64,000 nt of DNA from JBCCGI01 sp039029355 (GTDB lineage: Bacteria; Planctomycetota; UBA1135; GCA-002686595), in NCBI GenBank assembly GCA_039029355.1, contig JBCCGI010000038.1:1-64000 (forward strand). Direction: 5' to 3'. Shown in pieces: positions 15,302 through 25,100 of this stretch. Below the pieces are notes generated by a model, which had not been told where the DNA came from, searched no databases, and saw nothing but the letters and a program-made list of their open reading frames with translations. The first letter of the stretch is position 1. Each line of letters begins with the position of its first letter. Position numbers and translations under genes: made by a program.

Positions 15302-17938
15302 ATGCTCATACGTACACGGGCAACCCTCGCGGCGCTCGCCCTGCTCCTCCCCTGGCACGCCGCAGCGGCGCACGGCCAGGCCGGCTCACCCACCGCGGGA
15401 TGCACCAACCCGCTGCCGGTGGCGGGGCCCCAGTCCGACCGCATCCTCTACACCGGCGCCTTCGCACCGGGCGCAACGTCGGTGACGGTCGACGGCACGG
15501 TCTACTCGCTGAAGTTCGTCGGCGACGAGACGATCGAGTACCAGATCGACATCGGCCACCCCGACGTCGCGACCGGGCTGCTGCGGGTCTACGAGAAGAC
15601 CAGCGACAGCTACCCCCTGACGACCGGGGGGCCCGGCTTCCGCTCGGTCGACGCGTCGACCAAGGGAGCGCAGCTGCTCGCCAACTTCTGCACGATGACC
15701 GGGCACGGCGTCGGCGGCAACACCGTCTGGGTCGAGTACCGCGACGACTTCGAAGGCGTCCACCACCGCCGGCACACGTTCGAGCTGGTCGGCAAGAGCC
15801 TGCGCATCCGGCTGCAGTCGCTCGACGACAACCTGGACTACGTCTCCAACTACAACGGCTTCAAGGCGGGCCCAACCGGGGGAACGGAGGACCCGCGCAT
15901 CGTGCAGATGCAAGGCGGCCTCTCGACGCCGCTCGTCCTGTTCCAGCGCGGAGACGAGCATTTCTTCTACGGCAACCAGCTCGACCTGTTCTGGAGCAAC
16001 GCCTCGGACTGGAGCCTGCACTCGGCCTCGACGGTGGTCCCCGGCTTCTCGTCGATCGCCTTCAGCTATTCGACGCAGAACCGCTACCACCACCTGACCG
16101 ACGGCAAGCTCGCCGGGACGCTGGACGACACGCTGAACATCATCGTGACGTCGAAGGTCGCCGACGCGCTCGTCACGACCACGACGCCGCCTTCCCCCTA
16201 CCGCTCGCCGCTCGCGAGCAAGACCGTCGTCTTGTTCTCGGGGCCCACCGCGACCTGGCCGGCGTACTACAACCAGATGGAGCTCTTCGAGAGCTGGGGT
16301 ATGGACAACCTCGCGGCGTACTTCTTCTCGTGGTGGAGCGAGAGCGACAACGGTGACTCGTCCTACTACCCCGCGAAGGACCCCGAGTACTACGCCGACC
16401 TGCACGCCTTCGCGCGCTCGAACGGGATGCTGCTGGGCGAGTACACGATGTTCTGGAAGAACTACTACGACTCGCCGGGCTTCAGCCCCTACGACATGCC
16501 GCTGGACGGCCTGGGTGTGCCGAAGGGCACGACCATCGCCGAGACCGCTCGCCTGCGGCACGCGAACCGCGAGTCGCGGCTGCTGAAGGAGCACTACGGC
16601 TCGCGCCTCGCCTTCCAGGACGTGTTGACCTATGCGAGCCCTTCCAAGATCGCGGGCGAGGACAGCCTCGACCAGAACGCCGACTCGCCATGGGCTAAGA
16701 CGATGCGGCGGGCGTGCATCGACCGTAAGCGCTGGCTCGGCTCGATGCAGGACGTCTTCCAGGGCCCGCTGCTGGGCGAGGCTTCGATCGCGACCCAGAG
16801 CTCGAACATGGAGTGGCTCTGGATGGGCTACTGCGACGGCGTCCAGCGCGTCATCAACACCGACGCCGGCAAGCAGGCGGTCGAGCTGCCCGACGGACAC
16901 CCGCTGGCGCCGACGCTCTGGCCGGTGATCCCCGAGTACGAGCTGCGCGTCTTCGCACGTACGCAGGCGAACCATGGCAACGGCTTCTACGAGCGCTTCT
17001 TCAGCTGGGCCGACGGAGACGTCTTCGACTTCGACCCGGGAATCCTGACCTTCCCGCTGCCCGAGGCGGCGCTCGATCGTTACCGGGCCTACGAGCTCAC
17101 CTACGGGCACACGTCGTACTTCCACTCGAACGGTCCGATCGACGGCCCGGGGAACTACCTGCGCTACGCGGACATGATCAAGGAGTACTACCTGGTCAAC
17201 GCGCTCCAGCGCCGCTACCTGTCGTCGCCGGTGCGCGAGATCCGGTACCTGCACGACGACCTGCCCAAGACCTTCGAGGAGGTCCTGTTCGAGACGGAGA
17301 CGACCGACAGCTTCGTCGACCCACGCATCCGGATCGAGTTCGACAACGACCTGTTCCTCTACGTGAACCACTCCGCCGAGGACTGGCTCGTTGTCGTCTC
17401 GGGCACGCCCATCAAGATCCCCGAGGACGGCTTTCTCGCCTTCCAGCTGGGCAGCCCCTTCATGGCCTTCTCGGCCATCCCCGCCGGCGCCGAGGGGCGC
17501 TTCGACTACTGCTTCGCCCCCGGCGAGTACGAGATGTTCGACGGGCGCGGCGTCGTCGCGGGCTTCGGCGGCGTGCAGACGGTCGACAAGCGGCTTGCGG
17601 TGCACAACTTCGCCAAGGAGATCCTCCTGTCGGAGGACGCGGACGGCTCGGTGACCACCGTCGCGGGCGCGGCGCCGACGCTCGTCGGGGTGTACCTCGC
17701 GCTCGGCGACGACACACTAGCGCGCGGCGAGCGCACCGCCGTGCAGGCCACGGGCGTGTACTCGAACGGCGCGATTGCCGACCTCACGCCGCACCTCGCT
17801 TGGAGCTCGTCGAGCCCGGATACTGCGCGGGTCAACGGCGGCGGCGCGGTCGAGGCGCTCTGCCCCGGCCAGGCCCAGATCTCCGCGGAGGACTACCAGG
17901 GCGTCGCCGTGACGCCGGCGACGGTCACGGTACTCTAG
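15302..17938 (+). CDS. Large secreted glycosidase-like protein with C-terminal Big_2 domain
   Basis: Exported 878-residue protein whose family I cannot name with certainty. The start at 15302 gives a clear signal peptide (MLIRTRATLAALALLLPWHA, then AAAHGQA); an in-frame ATG 36 bases upstream is less likely. Residues about 30-300 are beta-rich with many aromatic residues, like the beta-sandwich heads of carbohydrate-active enzymes. Residues about 300-640 read as a TIM-barrel-like catalytic region (MDNLAAYFFSWWSESDNGD; LLGEYTMFWKNYYDSPG; ARTQANHGNGFYERFFSW), in the style of DUF5696/GH101-like proteins. The final about 85 residues are a bacterial Ig-like Big_2 domain (VYSNGAIADLTPHLAWSSSS). It lies 5 bases upstream of an alpha-galactosidase-like gene, so the two are probably co-transcribed and act on the same glycan. 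Catalytic residues cannot be assigned by eye. Confidence 0.7.
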   Translation: MLIRTRATLAALALLLPWHAAAAHGQAGSPTAGCTNPLPVAGPQSDRILYTGAFAPGATSVTVDGTVYSLKFVGDETIEYQIDIGHPDVATGLLRVYEKTSDSYPLTTGGPGFRSVDASTKGAQLLANFCTMTGHGVGGNTVWVEYRDDFEGVHHRRHTFELVGKSLRIRLQSLDDNLDYVSNYNGFKAGPTGGTEDPRIVQMQGGLSTPLVLFQRGDEHFFYGNQLDLFWSNASDWSLHSASTVVPGFSSIAFSYSTQNRYHHLTDGKLAGTLDDTLNIIVTSKVADALVTTTTPPSPYRSPLASKTVVLFSGPTATWPAYYNQMELFESWGMDNLAAYFFSWWSESDNGDSSYYPAKDPEYYADLHAFARSNGMLLGEYTMFWKNYYDSPGFSPYDMPLDGLGVPKGTTIAETARLRHANRESRLLKEHYGSRLAFQDVLTYASPSKIAGEDSLDQNADSPWAKTMRRACIDRKRWLGSMQDVFQGPLLGEASIATQSSNMEWLWMGYCDGVQRVINTDAGKQAVELPDGHPLAPTLWPVIPEYELRVFARTQANHGNGFYERFFSWADGDVFDFDPGILTFPLPEAALDRYRAYELTYGHTSYFHSNGPIDGPGNYLRYADMIKEYYLVNALQRRYLSSPVREIRYLHDDLPKTFEEVLFETETTDSFVDPRIRIEFDNDLFLYVNHSAEDWLVVVSGTPIKIPEDGFLAFQLGSPFMAFSAIPAGAEGRFDYCFAPGEYEMFDGRGVVAGFGGVQTVDKRLAVHNFAKEILLSEDADGSVTTVAGAAPTLVGVYLALGDDTLARGERTAVQATGVYSNGAIADLTPHLAWSSSSPDTARVNGGGAVEALCPGQAQISAEDYQGVAVTPATVTVL

Positions 17939-17943
17939 CGTCC

Positions 17944-20106
17944 ATGCTGAGACGCCTGCCCGCGGTCGCGACGCTGCTCGCGGCCGGAATCTGTGCCCAA
18001 TCCGCCCCCCGACTCACCCAGCCCGTCGCCGACTACCTGATCTCGACCGATCTGCCGCCGGCGGTCGCCCGGGAGGAGCGAGCCGAGCTCCATCTCGAGA
18101 ACGGACTCGTGCGCCGGACGTTCCGGCTCGCGCCGAACGGGGCGACCGTCGCGCTCTCGAACCTGCGGACCGGCGAGTCGCTGCTTCGCGCGGTGCGCCC
18201 CGAAGCGGCGGTCACGATCGACGGCGTACGCTACGAGGTCGGCGGGCTCCAGGGTCAGCCCAACCACGCCTTCCTGCGCCCGGAGTGGATCGACAAGCTC
18301 GTCTCCTCGCCCGAGGCGCTGCGCTACGTCGGCCACCGCGTCGGCGAGCCCGCCGAGCGGATGCCGTGGGCCCGTGTCCGCCATCACGCGCCCGGCGCAA
18401 GCTGGCCGCCGCCGGGTGTGCACCTGCGGATGGACTACGCCACCAAGCGGCTGCCCGGCGTCGTCGTGCGGGTGCACTACGAGCTCTACGACGGCGTGCC
18501 GGTGTTCTCGAAGTGGCTCGACGTCGTCAACGGCGGAGGCGAGCCGATCCGCATCGACGACTTCGAGGCCGAAATCCTGGCCGTGGTCGAGCAGGAGAGC
18601 TGGGTCGAGACGCGCGACGGCGTCCCATACCCGGTGCCCCAGAGCCTGCACGTCGAGGCCGACTATTCGTTCGGCGGCATGACGCCGCAGAACGCCTCGC
18701 GGCGCGCGGTGCACTGGCTGCCCGACCCCGACTACAGCAGCCAGGTGAACTACCGCCGCGTGACGCCGTGCCTGCTGGTCGCCTCGCCGGAGCTGGGCCC
18801 GGGGCAGGTCGTCGCGCCGGGCGAGACCTTCGAGAGCTTCCGCGTCTTCGAGCTGCTGCACGACTCGAGCGACCGCGAGCGGCGCGGCCTGGCGCTGCGG
18901 CGGATGTACCGCACGATCGCGCCCTGGATCACCGAGAACCCGCTGATGCACCACATGCGCATCTCGGATCCGGGCGAGGTGCGGCGCGCGATCGACCAGG
19001 CGGCCGAAGTCGGCTTCGAGATGCTGATCCTGTCCTTCGGCAGCGGCTTCAACATCGAATCCGAGGACCCGGCCTACGTCGAGTCGTGGAAGGAGATCGC
19101 CGACTACGCGCGCGAGCACGGCGTCGAGATCGGCGGCTACTCGCTGCTCGCGTCGCGCAGCATCTCGGCCGAGGACGACGTCGTGATGCCCGAGGGACAG
19201 CGGCCGACGTTCAACAACTCGCCCTGCCTCGGGAGCACCTGGGGCGAGCGCTACTTCGCCAAGCTCTACGCCTTCTTCGAGGCCACCGGCTTCGCGCTGC
19301 TAGAGCACGACGGCAACTACCCCGGCGACGAGTGCCTCTCCGAGGCCCACCCCGGACACGCGGGCCACGCCGACTCGCGCTGGAGCCAGTGGCGTGCCAT
19401 CACCGACTTCTACCGTTGGTGCCGCGGGCGCGGGGTCTACCTCAACGTTCCGGACTACTACTACACCGCTGGCTCGTCGAAGTGCGGCATGGGATACCGC
19501 GAGGTGAACTGGTCGCTGCCCCGCGCCGAGCAGGTCATCCACACGCGCATGAACATCTACGACGGCACGTGGACCAAGACGCCGTCGATGGGCTGGATGT
19601 TCGTGCCGCTGACCGAGTACCACGGCGGCGGCGCAGCCGCGACGATCGAGCCGCTCGACGAGCATCGCGACCACTACGAGAGCATGCTCCGCTCGAACCT
19701 CGCGCTGGGTGTGCAGGCCTGCTTCCGCGGCCCGCGGCTCTTCGACACCGACGCGACGCGCGAGCTGGTGCGCGGACAGGTCGAGTGGTTCAAGCGCTAC
19801 CGCGAGGTGCTCGAATCCGACGTCGTGCACGGGCGCCGGCCCGACGGACGCGACGTCGACTGGATGCTGCACGTGAACCCGTTCGCCTCCGAGGGGCAGC
19901 CGCGCGGCATGCTGGTGGCCTTCAACCCGCTCGCCGAGGCCGCCGCGCGGACCATCGACGTCGACCTCTACTACGCGGGGCTCTCGGGCTCGGCGACGGT
20001 CGAGGTCGACGGCGGGGCTCCCGTTCAGCGCGAGCTGCGCGGCACGCGCCTCGACGTCGAGGTCGAGATCCCCGCCGGCGGCATGGCCTGGGTCGCGTTC
20101 CGGTAG
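17944..20106 (+). CDS. Putative secreted alpha-galactosidase-like glycoside hydrolase
   Basis: Predicted exported glycosidase of 720 residues. A short signal peptide (MLRRLPAVATLLAAGICAQS) starts at the ATG 5 bases after the upstream stop. Residues about 40-290 form a beta-supersandwich-like N-domain (ERAELHLENGLVRRTFRLAP), typical of clan GH-D and related enzymes. A (beta/alpha)8-like domain follows (VGFEMLILSFGSGFNIES; GVEIGGYSLLASRSIS; FALLEHDGNYPGD, Asp 456 as a candidate catalytic residue; RGVYLNVPDYYY), and then a C-terminal beta domain (LVAFNPLAEAAARTIDVDLY). The order matches GH36/GH27-type alpha-galactosidases, but the nucleophile motif is not the classical one, so substrate is inferred. 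Operonic with the preceding glycosidase-like gene and ended by a GC-rich hairpin. Confidence 0.72.
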   Translation: MLRRLPAVATLLAAGICAQSAPRLTQPVADYLISTDLPPAVAREERAELHLENGLVRRTFRLAPNGATVALSNLRTGESLLRAVRPEAAVTIDGVRYEVGGLQGQPNHAFLRPEWIDKLVSSPEALRYVGHRVGEPAERMPWARVRHHAPGASWPPPGVHLRMDYATKRLPGVVVRVHYELYDGVPVFSKWLDVVNGGGEPIRIDDFEAEILAVVEQESWVETRDGVPYPVPQSLHVEADYSFGGMTPQNASRRAVHWLPDPDYSSQVNYRRVTPCLLVASPELGPGQVVAPGETFESFRVFELLHDSSDRERRGLALRRMYRTIAPWITENPLMHHMRISDPGEVRRAIDQAAEVGFEMLILSFGSGFNIESEDPAYVESWKEIADYAREHGVEIGGYSLLASRSISAEDDVVMPEGQRPTFNNSPCLGSTWGERYFAKLYAFFEATGFALLEHDGNYPGDECLSEAHPGHAGHADSRWSQWRAITDFYRWCRGRGVYLNVPDYYYTAGSSKCGMGYREVNWSLPRAEQVIHTRMNIYDGTWTKTPSMGWMFVPLTEYHGGGAAATIEPLDEHRDHYESMLRSNLALGVQACFRGPRLFDTDATRELVRGQVEWFKRYREVLESDVVHGRRPDGRDVDWMLHVNPFASEGQPRGMLVAFNPLAEAAARTIDVDLYYAGLSGSATVEVDGGAPVQRELRGTRLDVEVEIPAGGMAWVAFR

Positions 20107-20119
20107 CCTCGAAACGAGA

Positions 20120-20153
20120 GCGGGGCGCGCGAACCTGCGTCCGCGCGCCCCGC
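20120..20153. terminator. Shared GC-rich hairpin between convergent genes
   Basis: A perfect 12-bp stem, gcggggcgcgcg (20120-20131) with cgcgcgccccgc (20142-20153), and a 10-base loop sit between the convergent stops at 20106 and 20174. There is no U-run on either strand, so intrinsic termination may be weak; it fits a bidirectional terminator or a 3'-end stabiliser. Confidence 0.55.
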
Positions 20154-20173
20154 CCGAATCGATCCGCGGCTCG

Positions 20174-21973
20174 CTACAGGAAGTCGGTCGAGCTCGACCC
20201 GACCGCGAGCCCCAGGGCGTCGGTGATGACCGCCTGCACGCCGAAGACGTCCGGCGCGCCGACCTGGTTGTCGAAGTTGAGCACCGCGGTGCCCTCGGAA
20301 TCGCACGGGATCGGCACCTCCAGCACGGTCGCCGCGCTGAGGTTCAGGCCCGTGAAGATCGGGACGCCGGCGATCGGGATCGGGATCTCGACCGGGCTGA
20401 CGAGCGCCGCCGGCGCGAGCACCAGCAGGACGAAGCCGTTCGGGATCGCGTTCGTGACCTTGACGGTCGTGTCGCCGATACCGGTGATCGAGCCGTCGCC
20501 CGAGATCTTCAGGGTCGGGCGCCTGGTGTCCAGGATCAGCCGCTCGTTGAGCGCCCCGAAGTCGGTCCGGGTGTAGGCCAGCTCGCCGTTCTTCGCGGGC
20601 TGGAAGGGGAAGAAGATCCCGTCGCCGTTCTCGGGGTTGAAGTCCAGGTTGCCGAAGGCGTTGCCCGTGTCGCCGAGCACGTAGGTGCCGACGACGCCCA
20701 GCTTGTTGATGTTCGCGAGCCGGTTGAAGCCGCTGATCGAGTTGTTCTCGGCCAGGATCAGGATGTCACGCTTGGGCTCGTAGACCATCTCGGTCGCGTC
20801 GTCGAGGCCCGCGGCCAGCACGTCGGCGTCGCCGATGTTGAACGGCACGAAGGGCGACTCGGGGTTCGCGAGGTCGGTGGCCTCCCACTCGGGGTCGCCG
20901 TCGCGGAAGAACACCATGCGGTCGATCTTGAAGCCGTTCGAGCGCCCCGAGATCTCGACGGTGTGCTTGCCCGCGGTCAGGTCGTAGTTGGCCTGGTACT
21001 GCGTGCCGTCGTCCTCGTCGACTACGCTGTGCCAGTTCCACTTCGCGACGGTCGAGCTCCCCTGGTTCGAGAAGATCTTGAGCCACTGGCCGCCGTCCAC
21101 GCGCACCCAGGCGTCGTTCGCCTGATCGGGCTGCGGAGCCTCGTGGCGGTTGTGGTAGCGGAAGCGGTAGTTGCCGGCTTCAAGCACCTCGAACTCGTAG
21201 CTGAGGATGCCGCTGCCGGGGCTGAAGAACAGGTCGGGGCCGTCCCAGCGGTAGTAGGAGTCCCCGGTGAAGCCAGGGAACGCCGTGGACACGGCCCAGT
21301 CGCCGTTCGGCGGCGAGCTCTCGACCTCGATCACGATCAGGCCGTCGTTGATCTGGAACGCGGACGACGGCGGGTTGGCGAGCTCGGCCTGCGTGAAGCT
21401 GACGATGTCGGTCGTGCCGGCGGCGCCGGACGGATCGAGCGTGCCGTAGAACACGTCGCCGAGGTTGTCGACGGCGACGGGGCCCGCGAGGCCCTCCATC
21501 GCCGCGAGCTCGGTCTGCGTGCCGCTCGTCGTGTCGAGCCGGATCAGCAGGTTGCCGCAGTCGTTGCCGCAGGTCGACGCGCTGACGATCGCACTGGTCT
21601 CGGACTCGAACGCGGCGTCCTTGTTGTTCAGGATCGTGCCGAGCGGGGTCTGCCCGCCTCCGGTCAGGTCGACGAGCAGCATCTCGCCGGTGTCGGCGTT
21701 GCCGACGAGCACGGACGACTCGGTCGGGTCGATCACCATCGCGCCGACCGCGCCGGCCGCGTTGAACGAGCCGAGGGTCTGCTCGAAGGTGCCGTCGGCC
21801 AGCCAGCGCTGAATCAGCAGCCCATCGCAGGTGATGACGGGCCCCTGCTTCATGTTTCGAACGGTGGCGCCGGTCGGGTAAACGTCGACGGTCGTCTTGA
21901 ACCCGGCCGCGACGGTGTCGGCGGCAATGGGCGCGGAGAGCGCCACCAGGGAAGCGACAAGGAGAGATCTCAT
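20174..21973 (-). CDS. Secreted propeller/CBM-like protein with C-terminal beta module
   Basis: Exported protein of 599 residues with a signal peptide (MRSLLVASLVALSAPIAADT). Residues about 35-200 and 365-470 look like parts of a beta-propeller (GAMVIDPTESSVLVGNADTG; MVYEPKRDILILAENN). Between them, about 205-355, is a carbohydrate-binding-module-like insert beginning IVIEVESS and ending GKHTVEISGRSNGFKIDRMV, the hallmark ends of a CBM6/35-like galactose-binding fold. A CGNDCGN motif may form a disulfide. The last about 110 residues may belong to the small beta-sandwich module discussed in the findings (VPIFTGLNLS... GVQAVITDALGL), but the match is weak. The gene neighbours the two glycosidase-like genes in convergent orientation, which suggests a glycan-related role; not proven. 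Confidence 0.72.
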   Translation of the reverse strand: MRSLLVASLVALSAPIAADTVAAGFKTTVDVYPTGATVRNMKQGPVITCDGLLIQRWLADGTFEQTLGSFNAAGAVGAMVIDPTESSVLVGNADTGEMLLVDLTGGGQTPLGTILNNKDAAFESETSAIVSASTCGNDCGNLLIRLDTTSGTQTELAAMEGLAGPVAVDNLGDVFYGTLDPSGAAGTTDIVSFTQAELANPPSSAFQINDGLIVIEVESSPPNGDWAVSTAFPGFTGDSYYRWDGPDLFFSPGSGILSYEFEVLEAGNYRFRYHNRHEAPQPDQANDAWVRVDGGQWLKIFSNQGSSTVAKWNWHSVVDEDDGTQYQANYDLTAGKHTVEISGRSNGFKIDRMVFFRDGDPEWEATDLANPESPFVPFNIGDADVLAAGLDDATEMVYEPKRDILILAENNSISGFNRLANINKLGVVGTYVLGDTGNAFGNLDFNPENGDGIFFPFQPAKNGELAYTRTDFGALNERLILDTRRPTLKISGDGSITGIGDTTVKVTNAIPNGFVLLVLAPAALVSPVEIPIPIAGVPIFTGLNLSAATVLEVPIPCDSEGTAVLNFDNQVGAPDVFGVQAVITDALGLAVGSSSTDFL

Positions 21974-22173
21974 GGGTGAGTAGGCAGAACGCCGGTTCCG
22001 GTGGGGTCGGAGAAGCCTTTGCCCGGGGGCAAACGACCGAACATCGTAGCGCGGCCCCCGGAGTCGTCTAGATAGGCGCTTCCCCGATCGGATGGGAAGT
22101 TAACCCGTCTTTAGCTCAGCTGGATCCTTTCATGAAGCCCGCCAGCAAGCCGCCTCCGGGGGTGTCGCGATCG

Positions 22174-25100
22174 TTACCTCACGCGTAGCTTGACCTTGCG
22201 TTCAGGCTGCCCGGTGACGTTGACCCGCTTGCGGCCCTTCCGGCCGTCGTCGGTCGTCGCGATCAGCTCGTAGGACCCGGGGGCGACCGGGCCGATGCGG
22301 TGCACCGGCTCGCCGGTGTTGCCCTCGAGTAGGGTCATCAGCTCGACCACCGAGCGCATCGTGCTGAGCTCGCGGCCCTGGCTGTCGCGGACGCTCAGGC
22401 GCGACTCGACGTCGCCTCCGCTCTGGTCGACGACGCGAACGACGAGGACCGAGCCCGTGACCAGCACGACCTGCCCCTCGCCCGCTCCGGCCTCGGGGAT
22501 CACGATCGCCTCGCTATCGACGCTCGCACCGGCGGCGTTGCGGGCGCTGAACGTGTAGGTGCCGGGCGCCACTCCCTCGTACGCGAAGCGGCCGGCGGCG
22601 TCGGTCGCGACCATCGTGAAGTGCTCGAGCAGACGCCCCGCACCGTCGCGCACGAAGATCGACGCCTCGGGAACCGGCGCGCCGTTCTCGCCCAGCACGA
22701 GCCCCTTCAACACGCCGGGCGCCCTCAGCTGGAAGTCGATCGAGTCGAGCCACTCGCCCTCGCTGAGCTTCAGCCCGTCGCGCACGATGCGCCCTCCGGG
22801 GCTGTCGCCGCCGAGCACACCGCCCATCGCGGTGCCGCCGGCGCCCAACGAATACGTGCCCGGACGCAGGTACGGAATGTCGTAGCGGCCCTCGCCGTCG
22901 GTCACCGTGTCGACGAAGCGGTTGCCGAGGAAGCTGCCGAACGCCACGGGTCCGTCGACGTTCAGCGTGACGCGCGCGCCGGCGAGCGGCTCGCGGTCGG
23001 GGCCAAGCACGCGCCCGGAGATCCGGCCGAGCGGGAGCTCGATCTCGAACTCGTGCTCCGAGGCGCCCGAGGGGATCGTCTCGGTGTACTCGACGTTGTT
23101 CTGCTGCCCGAGGTCCGCGCCCGACTGCACCGTCACCTGGTAGCCGCCCGACCCGTCCAGCAGGAACTCGAACGTGCCGTCGCCGCTGGTCGGCGTCATC
23201 TTCATCTCGCCGATCGACGTCGCGTCGCCCGGCATCACCATCACCAGCATGCCCTCGACCGGCTCGCCGGCGTGGACAACGCGGCCGTAGAACTTGATCG
23301 GCTCCTCGCCGGGCGCGCCAAGTACGACGTGGCTCTCCTCGCCGTCGACGATCTCGACGAACTCCATCTTCATGTTGCCGAGGAAGTCGGCCATCGCCTG
23401 CTCGTTACCGCGCTCGGGGTCGGCGGTCATGAAGTCGCCGCTGGCGAGCACCTGCCAGTTGCCGGGCTCGATGTGCTCGACGCGGAACAGCCCTTCGGAG
23501 TCGGTCGTGATCAGGTGGCGCATGCCGTACCCCGGCAGCTTCTGCGCGATCACCATCGTGCCCGGGTCCGGCTCGCCGACGTCGTCGTAGAGCTCACCGG
23601 TCAGCGTGCCGCCGATCCGCAGCTGCAGCACGACCTCGTCGAGCAGCGCTCCGGGCTCGACCTCGCACGGGACGGCCTCGCTGCGCGCGAAGCCGTCGAG
23701 CGACGCGACGAGGTTCAGGGACCCGGCGTCGAGGTCCTCCATGCGAAACCGGCCCTCGGCGTCGCAGCGGACCTCGGGAATGCCGCCGGTCGACATCGCG
23801 CGCATCATCGCGGCGAGCTCTAGCTCGAGCGAGACCTTGGCGCCGGGCGCGGGGGCGCCGTAGGGGTCGACCACGAGGCCCTCGATCGAGGCGGAGGGCG
23901 CCAGCGCGAAGACCAGCTCCTCGGCGCCCTCGGGGACAGGGGCCTCAAAGGGGCGCGTCTCCGACGCGGAGAAGCCGTCGGCCGACGCCGACAGCTCCCA
24001 GGTCCCCGGTTCGAGATCCTCGATCGCGAAGCGGCCGTCCTCGTCCTCGAAGGGCCACGTGCGGTACTCGGCGCCCACGCCGAACATCGCGTCGGCGCCC
24101 TGCGCGCCGTGGATCCGGAACTGGGTGATGGGCGCGCCGTCGGCGTCGACCACGCGCCCGCGGAGGGGCAGGATGCGCGCGAGCGTGAGCTCGAGCGGGT
24201 CGCCACCCGCCACGGCGCCCTTGCGGCGCGCGCTCCAGCTGCCGGCGCGCTCGCCGCTCTCGACCTCGACCGCCGCGGTGACGTCGTAGGCGATCTCGCG
24301 CAGGCCGAAGATCTCGAAGCCGCCGTCTCCGGCGGACTTGCCGGATGCAACGCGCTGCGCCTGTGACCCTTCGAGCCCGCCGAAAGGGCTCGCGGGGATG
24401 GTCACCGTGACGAGCGTGCCCGGCGCCGGATCGCCGCCGGGGAAGACCGTGCTGCCCGCCAGCGCGGAGCCGCGGTCGAGGACAAGCTCCAACCCCTCGA
24501 TCGTGTCGCCATCGAACGCCTCCTGGGCGACGTCGTGGCGCAGCTTGCGGTAACCCTCCGCGGCGACGCGCATCGAGAGCGGCCCCGCGCACACCGCGCG
24601 GAGCTCGAAGACGCCGTCCGCGTCGCTCTCGCCTTCGCGAACCGCTCCGTACGCCTGCCCGATGATCGTGCGCAGTCGCACCTCGATCGACGCGCGGCCG
24701 ATCGGGTCACCGCCGGCGTCGACCACGCGCCCGCGCAGCGTCGCGCCCGGCGCGAGCGCGACCTCGACCTCGGAGCGCTCACCCGGCTTCAGCTCGATGC
24801 CGGTGACGAGCGGCGCGGCAAAGTGCTCGGGCAGCGCGAAGACCGCGCGGGGGAGGCGCGGGTTGATGCCGCGGAACTCAAAGCGGCCGTCTGCATCGCA
24901 CTCGTCGCCCTGCCCCCACGCCTCCTCTTGAATCGCCTCCGGGTTGAACCCTGCGCTGAGGTCGGGGCCGAGCCCGACCTCGGTGCCCGACAGGTCGGCG
25001 TCCACACCCGACGTTCCTCGCGGTGGGACCAGCACGCCCTGGACCCAGGCGCCGAGCTCGGCGCCGAGCACGACCGGCTCGGCCGCGGGCAGGTCCACCG

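Noticed and set aside
22105..22170. tRNA-like stretch (tttagctcagctgg)
   Set aside because: It matches a D-arm sequence, but no anticodon arm, T-arm or acceptor pairing can be formed around it.
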